From the NCBI GenBank assembly GCA_003427395.1, contig BFEA01000265.1:245848-280017 (forward strand): a DNA stretch of 34,170 bases. The letters are read 5' to 3'. Every line of letters begins with the position of its first letter. The first letter of the stretch is position 1. Position numbers and translations under genes: made by a program. Source of the DNA: Chara braunii. Taxonomy: Eukaryota; Streptophyta; Charophyceae; Charales; Characeae. This document shows, one piece after another, positions 19,064 to 27,866 of this stretch. The notes under the pieces are model-generated. The model was given only the letters and a program-made list of their open reading frames with translations, was not told where the DNA came from and ran no database searches.

Positions 19064-19805
19064 CAGGGTTGTCGGCGTTCGGGATGGGCCGAACGCCCGA
19101 ACCCGAACGCCCGAACGTATGGGACGCCTTCGGAACGTGTTTGGTTGTTCGAGCCGAACGCAGACAAAAAAAAATAAAATAAAAATAAATAACTTTTTGA
19201 AAAATTCCGAAAAAACAATATGTTATGAAGAAAAATAAACTAAACAAGATTTGCCTGGGCACTACATCTAAATTCTTTTCCAAATTTGAATTAAAAATCA
19301 AATACATAAAATAAACACTATGATAAAAAAAAAAAAAAAGAGAATTAAAATGAGTGAGTGTGCCAGCACCTTTTCGACACCGCCATCTTTGCCGATTTTT
19401 AATTATTTTTTGGTATTGACAAATGCCCTGAAAATTTACAGAATTGTAGCTTACATAATCAATAACTCATTAAAAAAAATTCAAAAAATAATAAAATGTT
19501 TTAGAACCCGAAATGAAGTGAAAACAAAAAGTCAAAAGTGAAAAGAAAAACAAAATACTTAGTGGGCGAGCACGTTTTGACACCCCCATCTTTGACGATT
19601 TTTAATGTTTTTCAGGCTTAGCAGAATGACTTCTAAATTTATAGGCGTGTAGGCTACATCATAGAGAACTCACAAAAAAAATGCAGAAAAACAAACTTAT
19701 TTTTAGGCCCCGAAGCCGAACCTGGAGGTGTTCTGCGGGACCCCGAACGCCCGAACGTTCGGGGGCCAGCCCGTGGCCCCCCGAACGTTTGGTCAGGTAA
19801 CCCTG
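19064..19805. mobile_element. hAT-like non-autonomous element (742 bp)
   Basis: Ends are CAGGGTTGTCGGCGTTCGGG on the left and, in reverse complement, CAGGGTTACC on the right. An 8-bp TATATATA lies on both sides (19056-19063 and 19806-19813). CAGGG-type ends with 8-bp target duplications are typical of hAT elements (established knowledge), although the flanks are TA repeats. Both ends carry clusters of CCGAACG/CGTTCGG words within about 90 bp, like transposase-binding subterminal repeats. The interior is AT-rich and non-coding, so any movement would need a transposase supplied elsewhere. Confidence 0.75.
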
Positions 19806-19973
19806 TATATATATATATTTGTTTTACGAAAAACAAATTATGTTCGCTAGCTGTTCGCGCGAATGTGAAGGGGCGCGAAAATGTTCGCCGTGCTACGCAG
19901 ATTATTATTATTAAAAACAATCTCACATTTTATGAGAAAACTCCTCTTAAAAGCGTATATATATATCATATAT

Positions 19974-20065
19974 GTATGAAACTCCGTCGAAATAATTTGT
20001 CACAACCCCTCGCTTGTTATCCTTTTTTTCCTCACTACCTAAGCAACTCTGTTTGACGATATATA
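19974..20065 (+). repeat. Decayed third copy of the hammerhead-like unit
   Basis: TGAAACTCCGTCGAAATAAT then TTGTCACAACCCCTCG aligns with unit 1, followed by a shortened pyrimidine segment and TTTGACGATATATATA. The CTGATGA box and stem II are lost, so it is not a ribozyme. It shows that this unit is a mobile or repeatedly copied sequence. Confidence 0.8.
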
Positions 20066-20095
20066 TATATTAGAGATCGATAAAAAAAAGCTCCG

Positions 20096-20096
<1 letters not shown>

Positions 20097-20139
<43 letters not shown>
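20097..20139. repeat. Poly-A tract of about 43 bases
   Basis: The longest A run in the window, within family B copy 2. The equivalent site of copy 1 (17631-17660) also has an A tract, so it belongs to the family rather than being a retrotransposon tail. Confidence 0.95.
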
Positions 20140-20140
<1 letters not shown>

Positions 20141-20579
20141 ATAATGACTTTTTGCTATTTATTCAGTTTCATAGATACAACTTGTATCTTCCTTTTATTA
20201 ATTCATTTTTGTTTATGCTATTCACTATTAGTTTAGTCATGCTTTTATTTTATTTTATCACCATGAAAAAATGTTAAGAGTGAGAGAAGAAGGGAATAAT
20301 CTCCCTCCATGACGCAGAGGAGTGTTGCCTAAGTTTGCTTTCACCAAACATCCAAGCGATCTCAAGTCTTCGCCATCTGCCACCCGCTGCATTTTTCACT
20401 TATAGCATGTTTTTGCCTTAACCTTCTTCGATGTATCCGACCTTAAGCTCCAACAACATAAAAAAAATAAAAGGGAGGAGAAACCTTATACTACGTGACA
20501 AAAGATTACGACCGACTAACATCCCCACATGACGGAGAAAAACAATCATAATACCACATTTTTTTGCCACTTGTCATAT

Positions 20580-20937
20580 AACAACAATTTCATAAAAACG
20601 AACATTTTTTATTTTTTGAAAGAAATCGACTAATTTGGCAAGAATCCGCATAAGCCAGGTTGAAATTTTGTCGAAATTGAGGGTCCAACATTCTTAAAAT
20701 GCTGGAACAACTAGACTTCAACAAGTCTAGATACATCCAGGGGGTCCGACATTCTTAAAACGTTGCCCCCTGGACTTCAACTAGGTCAAAATACATCCTA
20801 AGGGTTCGACATTTCAAGAAGGTCACACCCTCAAATTCTTCAAATTTTATTCTGGCTCAGGCAATTTCAGACCAAATTGATCGGTTTCGATTTCTTTCAA
20901 AAAATAAAAGATGTTCGTTTTGATGAAATCGTTGTTG
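20580..20937. mobile_element. 358-bp MITE with about 60-bp inverted ends and TAT duplication
   Basis: The left end (AACAACAATTTCATAAAAAC then GAACAT and TTTTGAAAGAAATCGA) is the near reverse complement of the right end (20878-20937). TAT flanks both sides (20577-20579 and 20938-20940). Family B copy 1 at about 18071-18085 shows the uninterrupted site, CATATTGCTTAATCAACCC, giving an inferred empty allele with a single TAT. A 3-bp duplication is compatible with PIF/Harbinger-like or CACTA transposases, but the class is not fixed by the ends. It is non-coding. Confidence 0.9.
20681..20850 (+). repeat. Tandem repeat of about 60 bp inside the MITE
   Basis: Two full units (20681-20741 and 20742-20801) and a partial third (20802 to about 20850) start GGGTCC.ACATTCTTAAAA or GGGTTCGACATTTCAAGAA and contain GACTTCAAC.AG.TC and ATACATCC. 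The units are diverged. They may be transposase-binding or simply expanded filler. Confidence 0.8.
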
Positions 20938-21085
20938 TATCGCTTAATCAACCCTCCCACCATCACTTTTTGCAAGGTGCCATGCACCAGAGAAAAGTCG
21001 CTTGAGTCTGAATCGCCCGTGTTTAAGCAATCTAAGAACCTCGCTCAACTGCCGCTTAACAAACTTGTTTACTCCCTACAAAAAA
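20938..21085 (+). repeat. Dispersed repeat family B, copy 2, 3' part
   Basis: CGCTTAATCAACCCTCCCAC then CATCAC and AAGCAATCT.A.AACCTCGC match 18075-18235 of copy 1. The match ends near 21085, where copy 1 has an A tract. Confidence 0.75.
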
Positions 21086-21155
21086 ATGATGGATAAGCCA
21101 TATGTCATTAGCAAAAGCGTTTTGTTGACCAGTGTCACCGCATGAAGGCGACAAA

Positions 21156-21310
21156 CAATCATCTGTCGTATCACTTAACCATGTCTCTTCTCCCTTCATC
21201 ACTTCTCACCAGGTGACACATACTAGACGAGCGTCGCCTGAGTCAAACTTACCCTGCGGATATCCAATCTCAGGACCTCGCTAGATTGTCACTTGACATT
21301 ACTCAGCCAC
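21156..21310 (+). repeat. Diverged relative of the family B terminal block
   Basis: GTATCACTTAACCATGTC, GAGCGTCGCCTGAGTCAAAC and CAATCTCAGGACCTCGCTAG follow the same order as 18060-18235 and 20938-21070. A further relative lies at 22310-22420 (CAGGTGAAAAATGTCAGAGG, CGATGCCCGAGTC, AAGCAATCTCAGATCCTGCT). Confidence 0.65.
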
Positions 21311-21605
21311 TCTCGCACCTTATGCACAACAACATTTCTTGAACCCACCATCGCAGGACGGTTAAGCAATTCCATAACCTTCCTCACCTACCACCTGGTG
21401 TATTCCCTAGTTATGACATCTCCTTCCCCGAACCTTATTTCCTATAACTAACATAAGTTTTAACACCTTCCAAAAAAAAAAAAAAAAAAAAAAGGAAGAC
21501 GGGAAGGAAAGTTGTTGTCTACCGCCATCTCTCGATGACAAACCGATCGTGGGTCCCCTCTCATCTGCCACTCATCACACCACTTCCTTAAGACACCCAC
21601 CTTAA

Positions 21606-22295
21606 ACCACCAGTACTTGGCCCATCTATCAAGTCCGAGCCCCCAACGACCGGTATGTCAAGCCTGCCAGTACCAGTAGCTCGAGGATCCGAGGCTAGGG
21701 GGACTAGTTGAAAAATAAAAACAACAAAAAAAACAAACAAACAACAACGTCGGGGATGTGAATACAGTCGGATGCATTCTTCCGAGTGCTAGTGTGAGCA
21801 CGTTGCAGTTTGGGTGTATCAGCCCCGTGGCGTTTTTGTCAGAATCCAAAAGTAAAAAAAAAGAAAAAAAAAGAACAAAGAAACGTATCTCAAAGAAGAA
21901 GAAGAAAAAAGAAACACAAATTTGACACTGAAATAAGTTAGATACATTTATTTGTGTGCAAGTGTGAGTATGCTCTCAACGAGGGCTGTTTAGTAGATCA
22001 CGGGATATACCTTGCGTAGTTGGTAATGGAATCTAAAAAAAAAAAAAAAAAAAAAAAAAGCAGAAAAATACGACATCCAAAATCTAACTGAAATAGTATT
22101 CATAAGCATTCCACCAAGAACCTACGTGACCATGACCCCCGCCCAACTTTAAAAAATATATATATATATTTTTTGTTCTTGCTCTTCTACGTCGCAATTC
22201 TCACTGATCGACCGTTCATGTGAACGACCCCGCCCCAAATGCGGCGCGTTAACGGGACATGCCCGCGGCCTATAGCTGAGCCAAGTACTGGTGGT
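21606..22295. mobile_element. 690-bp inverted-repeat element flanked by TTAA
   Basis: The left end is ACCACCAGTACTTGGCCCAT and the right end in reverse complement is ACCACCAGTACTTGGCTCAG. A perfect TTAA adjoins each end (21602-21605 and 22296-22299). TTAA duplication is the hallmark of piggyBac-type insertion (established knowledge), but the terminal bases do not match classic piggyBac ends. The interior is non-coding. It holds two diverged copies of a GTGCTAGTGTGAGCACG-like segment (about 21768-21860 and 21930-22040), each followed by an A tract. A shorter relative is at 964-1115. Confidence 0.8.
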
Positions 22296-22309
22296 TTAAC
22301 ATTTCCTTC

Positions 22310-22586
22310 CAGCATCACCTTGCACTCTTACCAGGTGAAAAATGTCAGAGGAGCGATGCCCGAGTCATATTAGCTCACATATAAGCAATCTCAGATCCTG
22401 CTCAACTTCCACTTCCATATCTGTCAAAAAAAAAGAAAAAAAAAAGGGCGGGGTGACTCAGACAAAGGAAATCACGAGGCTTCAACATAATCTTGTACCC
22501 TTCAATTTCCACACTTCTCATCTACTCATCTCTATGTTCTTGTCCTAATCGACACTTTGTCTTATTCAAATTACTTACAATAATGA

Positions 22587-22622
<36 letters not shown>

Positions 22623-22696
22623 ACTCAGCCCCGACCAAGGTTGTGTCCACGAACCACTTGCAAGACGATTGCCAACTCAAATCTTTTTTGAACTAA
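22310..22696 (+). other. Family B terminal-block relative and A tract
   Basis: 22310-22420 is related to the family B terminal block. 22587-22620 is an A tract of more than 30 bases. No gene is seen. Confidence 0.5.
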
Positions 22697-23027
22697 TAAA
22701 GTTATTTATTCTTGTCTCGCAGATACAACAAGGATGGACTACCTCTTTGTCAATTTCTTATCTGTGATACTTGTGATCCTCCCCTTCGTCTTTACCAACC
22801 ACTTACTAGCCTAACTCCCTATGAATCCCTTCCTCCGAACGTGCTTTCCAATCAGATTATTTTCTCGGCTCCTTTTTCTATTTTTCGTAAGCTCTATTGC
22901 ACTCTCTTTTCCTCGTCACTCTCATTTTTACATTCCTACTCTCCTTCCTTGACCCAATCAATTAGAAATTTTAGTTTCGGAGCACATGACTTTGTTGAAA
23001 GATTCTTGATCTTCTGACCGCTTCCAC
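22697..23027 (+). other. Weak open frame of about 100 codons after a splice-acceptor-like site
   Basis: TTATTCTTGTCTCGCAG (about 22705-22721) looks like a plant 3' splice site. The frame that follows reads RYNKDGLPLCQFLICDTCDP and stays open to the stop at 23015-23017. The rest is Ser/Phe/Leu-rich and could be random pyrimidine-rich DNA. I recognise no domain, so I do not call it a gene. Confidence 0.2.
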
Positions 23028-23175
23028 ATCTATGAAATCAGTTTTACTCAATATGCCTAGCTTACAAAAAAAAAAGGAAGAGGAAACATATTTTTCAACA
23101 CATGTCACAGTTTCACCTTCTCCGGAATGACCACTGAGATACTGTTCAACTTAGTTGCAAAAAAAAAAAAATAAT
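23028..23175 (+). repeat. Dispersed repeat family B, copy 3 (3' end)
   Basis: TGAAATCAGTTTTACTCAAT then ATGCCTAGCTTA, and later CACAGTTTCACCTTCTCCGG and CAACTTAGTTGCAAAAA, match 18201-18350. The shared end CAACTTAGTTGC followed by A/TAA-rich DNA suggests this is the true 3' limit of the family. Confidence 0.8.
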
Positions 23176-23548
23176 AATAAAATGACGATTGCCTGAAAAC
23201 GACCCTCTCCAACCACCTCTACTTTCATGTTTGACCTGCTGACCTTCATCCCCACCAACTTCACCCTGCAAATAAGTGATGATAGCAGGGAATGATGGCC
23301 AAAGCCAATCCCCTCTTTTTTATTGAGCCTACAATTATGAGCAACTGGATACACTTTATTGTTCAAAAGAGGAAAAAAAAAAAAAAAGTTGGTGCACAAA
23401 TGCGATTATTTTTATGAATGATAAAAATTCATAAAACAACATTTGCACATCACTCTATTTGTTTATATCACCTCAAAGTACAAAAACCTGTCAGCAATAC
23501 TCAAAACTTTGACATTTATTTTTCTTTCAACAAATGCTTGTCTAAGTC
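23176..23548. other. AT-rich spacer
   Basis: No gene, repeat partner or RNA is recognised. Minus-strand frames are T/A-tract artefacts. Confidence 0.5.
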
Positions 23549-24235
23549 ATGCACTCTTTCTTCCCTGTAGATAGATCAGTGGCATCATACTTTAATCTCG
23601 GCCTCCAGGCCGCAATCGGTTATCGGAGCCCAAGTCTTCAAACCCAGAACCTCAACGAACTCACCTCCAATTTCCAAACAGAAGATAATCAAACCCATAA
23701 GGTCCATGTCCATGCCATAAAATTGAAATCACCCGATCTCCCAGCAACCCAACCACCGCTTTCACCTTCACCACCTCCCCGAATCTGATCCATACTACTC
23801 CAAAACCCCAATGCCATCAACGAACCGTCTTCCTCCTCTTCCTATCTTACTTCACAAGATACTATTGAAGTCTTCGAAGAACTGAAGAGACAACCGCAAC
23901 AAAAAATTGAGGAAAACAAGAAAGACAACGAGCGTTTCCACAAGATGGTGCTCAAGAGTGAGGAAGAGAATGAGGCTCTGCGCCAACTCTATTAGAATTT
24001 GCAATTAGAACTCAATGCCATCCTCGACAAAATAATGGGAATATCACCTCCTGCCCACAACGAACTTTCATCATGAAAGCGCATATTCGTCTCATCTGGC
24101 TACTATGCTCAGATTGAGGCCGTTGCACGTTTCCACAAGGTGAACATGAATTATCAGTACTATTCCATTGGCAAATCTATGACCGCCGACTTCCACGCCG
24201 GGATAGCCTTAGTGACCAAGGACTGTGAAGGTTGA
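23549..24235 (+). pseudogene. Coiled-coil protein relic with three in-frame stops
   Basis: A single frame runs from MHSFFPVDRSVASYFNLGLQ (23549) to the final TGA at about 24233. It is broken only by TGA 23786-23788, TAG 23993-23995 and TGA 24074-24076, with no frameshift. The second segment is a clear coiled coil (TIEVFEELKRQPQQKIEENK through KSEEENEALRQLY). The last includes YYAQIEAVARFHKVNMNYQY. A gag-like role in the neighbouring retroelement is plausible. The last few codons fall in the direct repeat that begins at 24224, so the original C terminus may have been cut off by that insertion. Confidence 0.55.
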
Positions 24236-24560
24236 GGCCTCTGGTGACACCAGTCGAAACCCCACAAATGACATTTGTAGGGGTACCGGTTAAACAGGTA
24301 GGGACAGTGCCTGCGACAATTGTATGTAGGGCTCGAACCCGAGGTTCTTGGTGGCTACCTGGCGATTCAACTGATTTTTCCATTGGGCGCCGGACGAAGG
24401 GTCTGGGAGTATGGGACAATGCTTTTGTTTTTGATAGGTCCATTGGTTTGTTTTTGCTTTGTTCTTCGTCTTCTTCTTGCCTTTGTTTTTTTCGTTTTTT
24501 GCTTTTATTTTGTTTCTTCATTAAAAATTTTCCGACGACAAGTGGGGTCGAATTGGCTGG
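24224..24560 (+). repeat. Long direct repeat, left copy (LTR-like or pLTR-like)
   Basis: About 337 bp from TGTGAAGGTTGAGGCCTCTG to GTGGGGTCGAATTGGCTGG, matching 27867-28204 throughout with mostly single-base differences. It contains a conserved small palindrome, CTGGTGACACCAG, and a second hairpin CCCCACAAATGACATTTGT then AGGGG. It is T-rich in its second half. It starts with TG but does not end in CA, and no tRNA primer site or matching 5-bp flanking duplication is evident, so a classical LTR is not proven. Confidence 0.75.
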
Positions 24561-24682
24561 GGTTGTGCAACCGCGTCTCTTGTGCCTGATAGTACGAGCA
24601 GTCTCCTAGGTAGAATCCTTGTTATTCTTCTCTTTCCTATTTCTTCGCTACTCTGTTTTTCTCTATTTCAATCTTTGCTTTT

Positions 24683-26038
24683 GTGTGTGTGATGGCGGCC
24701 CCTTTGAGAGGTGCATGTTTCAACTGCGGGCAGCATGGGCATTGGTCTCGTGAGTGCCCACATCCAAGAACGTCATATCCAAGACCTTCGGTGGCAACTG
24801 GTGCTAACGCGGAGCCGATTCTCGCATTATCGGTGGCTGGAATACATGTGGCTACAAGTACGGCGATGGGTACCAGCGCAGGTGTACCCTTCGGCCCCTC
24901 GGGCTGGATGGTGGACATGTAATCAACAAATATTGGATAAGTGCAATGCGTTCGTGAGCAAGGCTGAGCAAAAGGAGCAAGAGAAGAGGGATACCAAAGA
25001 ACGTAAGAGGATTAAATGGGAGAAAGAGGAGGAAGTCGCAAGAGTAAAAAAAGAAAGGGAAGACTTTGAAAGTCAAATGGGGCAGAGACTCGAGAATAGG
25101 CTTGCACCAAGGTACGAGGCTATAATGGGGAAGAGAGTAGCAAGCACCAACACGACAAACAATGAAGTTTGCCGCCTCCAACGGAAGAACGAAGAACTAT
25201 GGACTAAGTATGGTATCCAAGAACAGATGTCGACTACATATATGGTTGATCGGTTCCAAAAGGAAAACGACAAGCTCCGGAAGCAGGAGGTGAAGCTGAA
25301 GCTAAAGATGGAAGGGGACCTTGCGGTAATCAGGTGGGAAATTTTGGGTCTGAAGGAGCACTGGGAATCTGAGGGGAAGAGTGAACTCATGAAGCAGATC
25401 GAGGACCCGCGGGCGGAAATGGAGGCGCTACGTAGACAAAATGAAGAAATGGAGGAGGTGGCTCAACTATGGCGTAGTAAGGCACTGAGGCCCGAAAATA
25501 AGCAAGGTAGTATCAATATCATGACTCCTATGAACGAACGCCATGCAACGATACGCTTTGGACTGACGATTATACCAGAAGAAACAAGGAAGTTGAGGGC
25601 GGTGGTCGAGGAATTGCAAGAGCGACTACAGTGCGGCTTGAAGGAGCGCATGGCATTGGCGAAGGCCAAGCGCTTGGAAGCGGAAGTCGAGGTGACGGGT
25701 TTGAGAGAAACAATGGAGTGCCTATCAATGGACCAAGCAGGTTGCTGCTCGCCTCACGAAAGGGGTACTAACTTGAAAGAAAAAGTAGAGGAGGCGGTCA
25801 ACACCGGTTTCCGGATCGGGAGGAAAGGAAAAGTCAAGATGACTCCGGGACAAATGCCAAGGCAGGTGGCAGTGCCTGGAAGGTCAACGATAGGTTTACC
25901 TTCATCCAGCAGGAAAGGACGTGACTTCGGGCGCTCAAGAAATGGGGTCTTGAGCCATTGTGCAAGGAAGCAGGCATTAAGTTCAAAACAATTGATGTTA
26001 CTGTAGACGAACTTGCGAAATGAAACGCGGACAAGGTT
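24683..26038 (+). pseudogene. Gag-like CCHC zinc knuckle + coiled coil + SAP-like protein, frameshifted
   Basis: The first frame (24683-24922) starts MCVMAAPLRGACFNCGQHGH and carries a perfect C-x2-C-x4-H-x4-C knuckle (C12, C15, H20, C25). A +1 shift between about 24840 and 24922 leads into the frame ending at 26006. That frame has about 330 residues of highly charged coiled coil (EQKEQEKRDTKERKRIKWEK; RRQNEEMEEVAQLW) and a basic tail. A second shift near 25925 opens ALKKWGLEPLCKEAGIKFKT and VTVDELAK before TGA, a short helix-turn-helix resembling SAP-type domains (inference). The same order occurs in many predicted Chara proteins that I recall; this is unverified. It would bind RNA or DNA as a structural protein. 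Confidence 0.7.
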
Positions 26039-26519
26039 TTCAGAGACAGCCATGGCACTGAGACGCCTTTGTGAAGGAGGTGCGATTGGGGAAAGGAGTC
26101 AGCAAGGAAAGTAATGTAACGGTCGTGGAGAAGGTGTCATCCAACTCGGCTTGATGGGACCTCCCGAGCGCGACTCTTTGGGGTATGGTTAGTCTCTGTC
26201 ATGATTGAAGGACTTCTGCTTCTGCTTTAAGAGAGGTAACATGAAACTCTTTTTTCCAACTGGTCGTTCTTGATCTAATACCGAGAGGTTTAATTCCTTG
26301 GGCTTCCAACTATCGATCTTATATCCAGGCTATGATTAAAGATGGTGGTGATTTGTTACGGTGCAAAGGGTCGTTGGTTTATGTACACCTACATAGGCTC
26401 GACTGGTAGATCTATGGACGTATGGTGAAATGAACACGTGTACCGTACTTGTGATAGGGGCATCATGGAAAGAGGGGATAAGAATCATATGTTGTACAAT
26501 TGGTTAAGGTGTTGAGGGG
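26039..26519. other. Unassigned segment of the retroelement interior
   Basis: The frame after the SAP-like segment continues NADKVFRDSHGTETPL to a stop near 26070. Beyond that only short frames are seen. No motif is recognised. Confidence 0.35.
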
Positions 26520-27815
26520 CAGAACATTACGTGGCACTTTTGTGGGAAGGAGGATTTTCTAGGACTGGGGAAATTCACTATTCGAAGAACTAACCCCTTT
26601 CTCAACAGTCGGGATAAACCAGTTCGTCGTAGGAAGTGTCGCTTGGGAAAAAGGGAGAGAAGCAAGTGGAAGCACAAATCGAAGGATAAAAATGGTATGG
26701 ATAATATAAGAAACTTTTTCGCGCATGTGCACCTGCGATTCATGTCTGAAGATGTTAGCACAACTAGCTTGGTACGACTGTTGGAAGACGCAAGGAGAAA
26801 CGAAAAGAAGGAGGTGGTTGTTACGTGCGGAGGGGGGGGGGGGCTGCTGATGGATTAGTGGAAAGTTATGAAATGTCTCTTCGGAGGATCAATTGTTGAG
26901 TCTGTTTTTGGTGTCAACACACTTAGGAAATGTGGTGGATGGATGAAATATGACATATTTCATACTTTTGTTCAACGTTGTTGTGCCTCAAACCAACCCT
27001 TGTTGGCTTTCTCAAGAATCAGTTGTCACGTGCTTGTCTTCTCAATGGGATTTTGATAGCATTGTCGGTTTGCACTGGGCTGTCAGAAACTCCAAAGAGA
27101 AACGAGCTAGAGGAACACTTAGATGTGTTTTATTAAGAGTTATTTAGAGACGGTTTAGGGTTAACATACGCATGAGGCTGGTGGTTAGGATCACTTACAA
27201 TGCTTGCTTGAGCAAGTGTGTAATTCGTAAAGCATGTTGGGATTGGTTCGATGGGATGAACGCGTCTGACTGCCTTAAGGAAATGGTGGCGAGAAGGATG
27301 AGGGTGGTGTGGGTGAAGAACCATAGCATGGGGGATATATTATTTAATTTATGTATTGCCTCTAAACAATATGATCACGCTTGCTGTTGCGAGAATGCGG
27401 ATTAGTTATTCCCACGGGTCGATGGACATGTCTATTTTTGTTCGTCGATGGTTGAATTTGTGTCTCCCTTTCTTAAGAACTCGCGAAAAATTCCCTTCCT
27501 TTCTCGTACTAAAACCAGCGGCACTACCAAGAGTCAGGCTTGTGTTTTCAGGATTTCAAATCCTTTATTAGCCGACAACAGAACATGGCAGTAATCAGCT
27601 CTTGTCTACACAAGGCTAAGTGCTATACGACCATGGTAGGTATGGAGGTTGCTTTCCTATTCACTTTAAAGATCGAACTAAGAAAGATAAATTTCCCGGA
27701 TGAATTCTTTGATGACGCACTCTACAAGTTCTCCGCAAAGTTTGAAGGCGTTTGGGCGGACTGGGTCAAATATCTGACCGGGTGGGGAGACTTTTTCCAA
27801 CTGGAGGCTGCGTAG
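26520..27815 (+). pseudogene. Retroelement protein relic upstream of a missing RT
   Basis: Open pieces in successive frames are QNITWHFCGKEDFLGLGKFT to VRLLEDARRNEKKEVVV (about 26520-26858), then SIVESVFGVNTLRKCGGWMK and FVQRCCASNQPLLAFS (26868-27056). Next are FDSIVGLHWAVRNSKEKRAR with RGTLRCVLL (to 27147), and MRLVVRITYNACLSKCVIRK with AWDW-like and VGDLLFN-like words (27172-27405). Last are RVDGHVYFCSSMVEF and CLHKAKCYTTMVGMEVAFLF (to 27815). Their order, and clustered Cys and His (HACCCENAD), match from memory a block that precedes the reverse transcriptase in large charophyte retroelement proteins. The frames break at least five times, one break at a G run (26828-26841). The RT itself is absent. 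Confidence 0.45.
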
Positions 27816-27866
27816 GTTTGGCAGGAAGAGTAGTCGTAACGATGGAATAGTCCAAGATCTTGCAAG

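Larger units (their letters stand above)
18356..19912. mobile_element. Candidate inverted-repeat element enclosing the hammerhead-like repeats
   Basis: The left end (18356-18390: TAATTATTATCTATGTAGCA then CCGTGTTCGCG) and the right end (19872-19912, reverse complement AATAATAATCTGCGTAGCAC then GGCGAACATTTTCGCG) are inverted relatives. They lie exactly between family B copies 1 and 2. An AT-rich part at 18450-18570 resembles the interior of the hAT-like MITE at 19064-19805. Pairing of the ends is imperfect and in simple TAA flanks, so the boundaries are provisional. Confidence 0.4.
19918..20579 (+). repeat. Dispersed repeat family B, copy 2, 5' part
   Basis: Matches 17510-18080 block by block: CTCTTAAAAGCGTATATATA, then CTTGTATCTTCCTTTTATTA, then CACCAAACATCCAAGCGATC. 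It differs by an extra hammerhead-unit remnant (19974-20065) and an A tract of about 44 bases (20097-20139). It is interrupted at 20580 by a MITE and resumes at 20938. Confidence 0.8.
24561..27866 (+). mobile_element. Internal region of a direct-repeat-bounded retroelement
   Basis: Between the two 337-bp repeats lie a CCHC zinc-knuckle ORF, a coiled-coil/SAP-like protein and a relic (26520-27815) resembling the region upstream of a reverse transcriptase in large charophyte retroelement proteins, recalled from memory. No RT, integrase, GIY-YIG or tyrosine-recombinase motif is visible. It is therefore a truncated or non-autonomous derivative. Penelope-like elements also have LTR-like repeats, which is one possible affiliation. 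Confidence 0.55.

Noticed and set aside
24325-24350. Minus-strand GGTTCGAGCCC, like a Pol III B box or tRNA T arm, in the left direct repeat
   Set aside because: No A box or cloverleaf at the proper distance, and the word is not kept in the right copy, so neither a tRNA nor a SINE is supported.
24177-24521. Minus-strand ORF shared by the two long direct repeats (MEKSVE start)
   Set aside because: Both start alike only because the repeats are homologous. Frames diverge soon after the start and codon-level conservation is absent.
24224-24560. Hammerhead ribozyme in the long direct repeat
   Set aside because: A GGTGACACCAGTCGAAAC word superficially resembles stem II plus GAAAC, but CTGATGA is absent.
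25073-26053. Minus-strand frames opposite the coiled-coil gene
   Set aside because: They are shadows of the plus-strand Lys/Glu-rich coding sequence.
27125-27150. TTTAGGG telomere-like word
   Set aside because: A single unit with no array.
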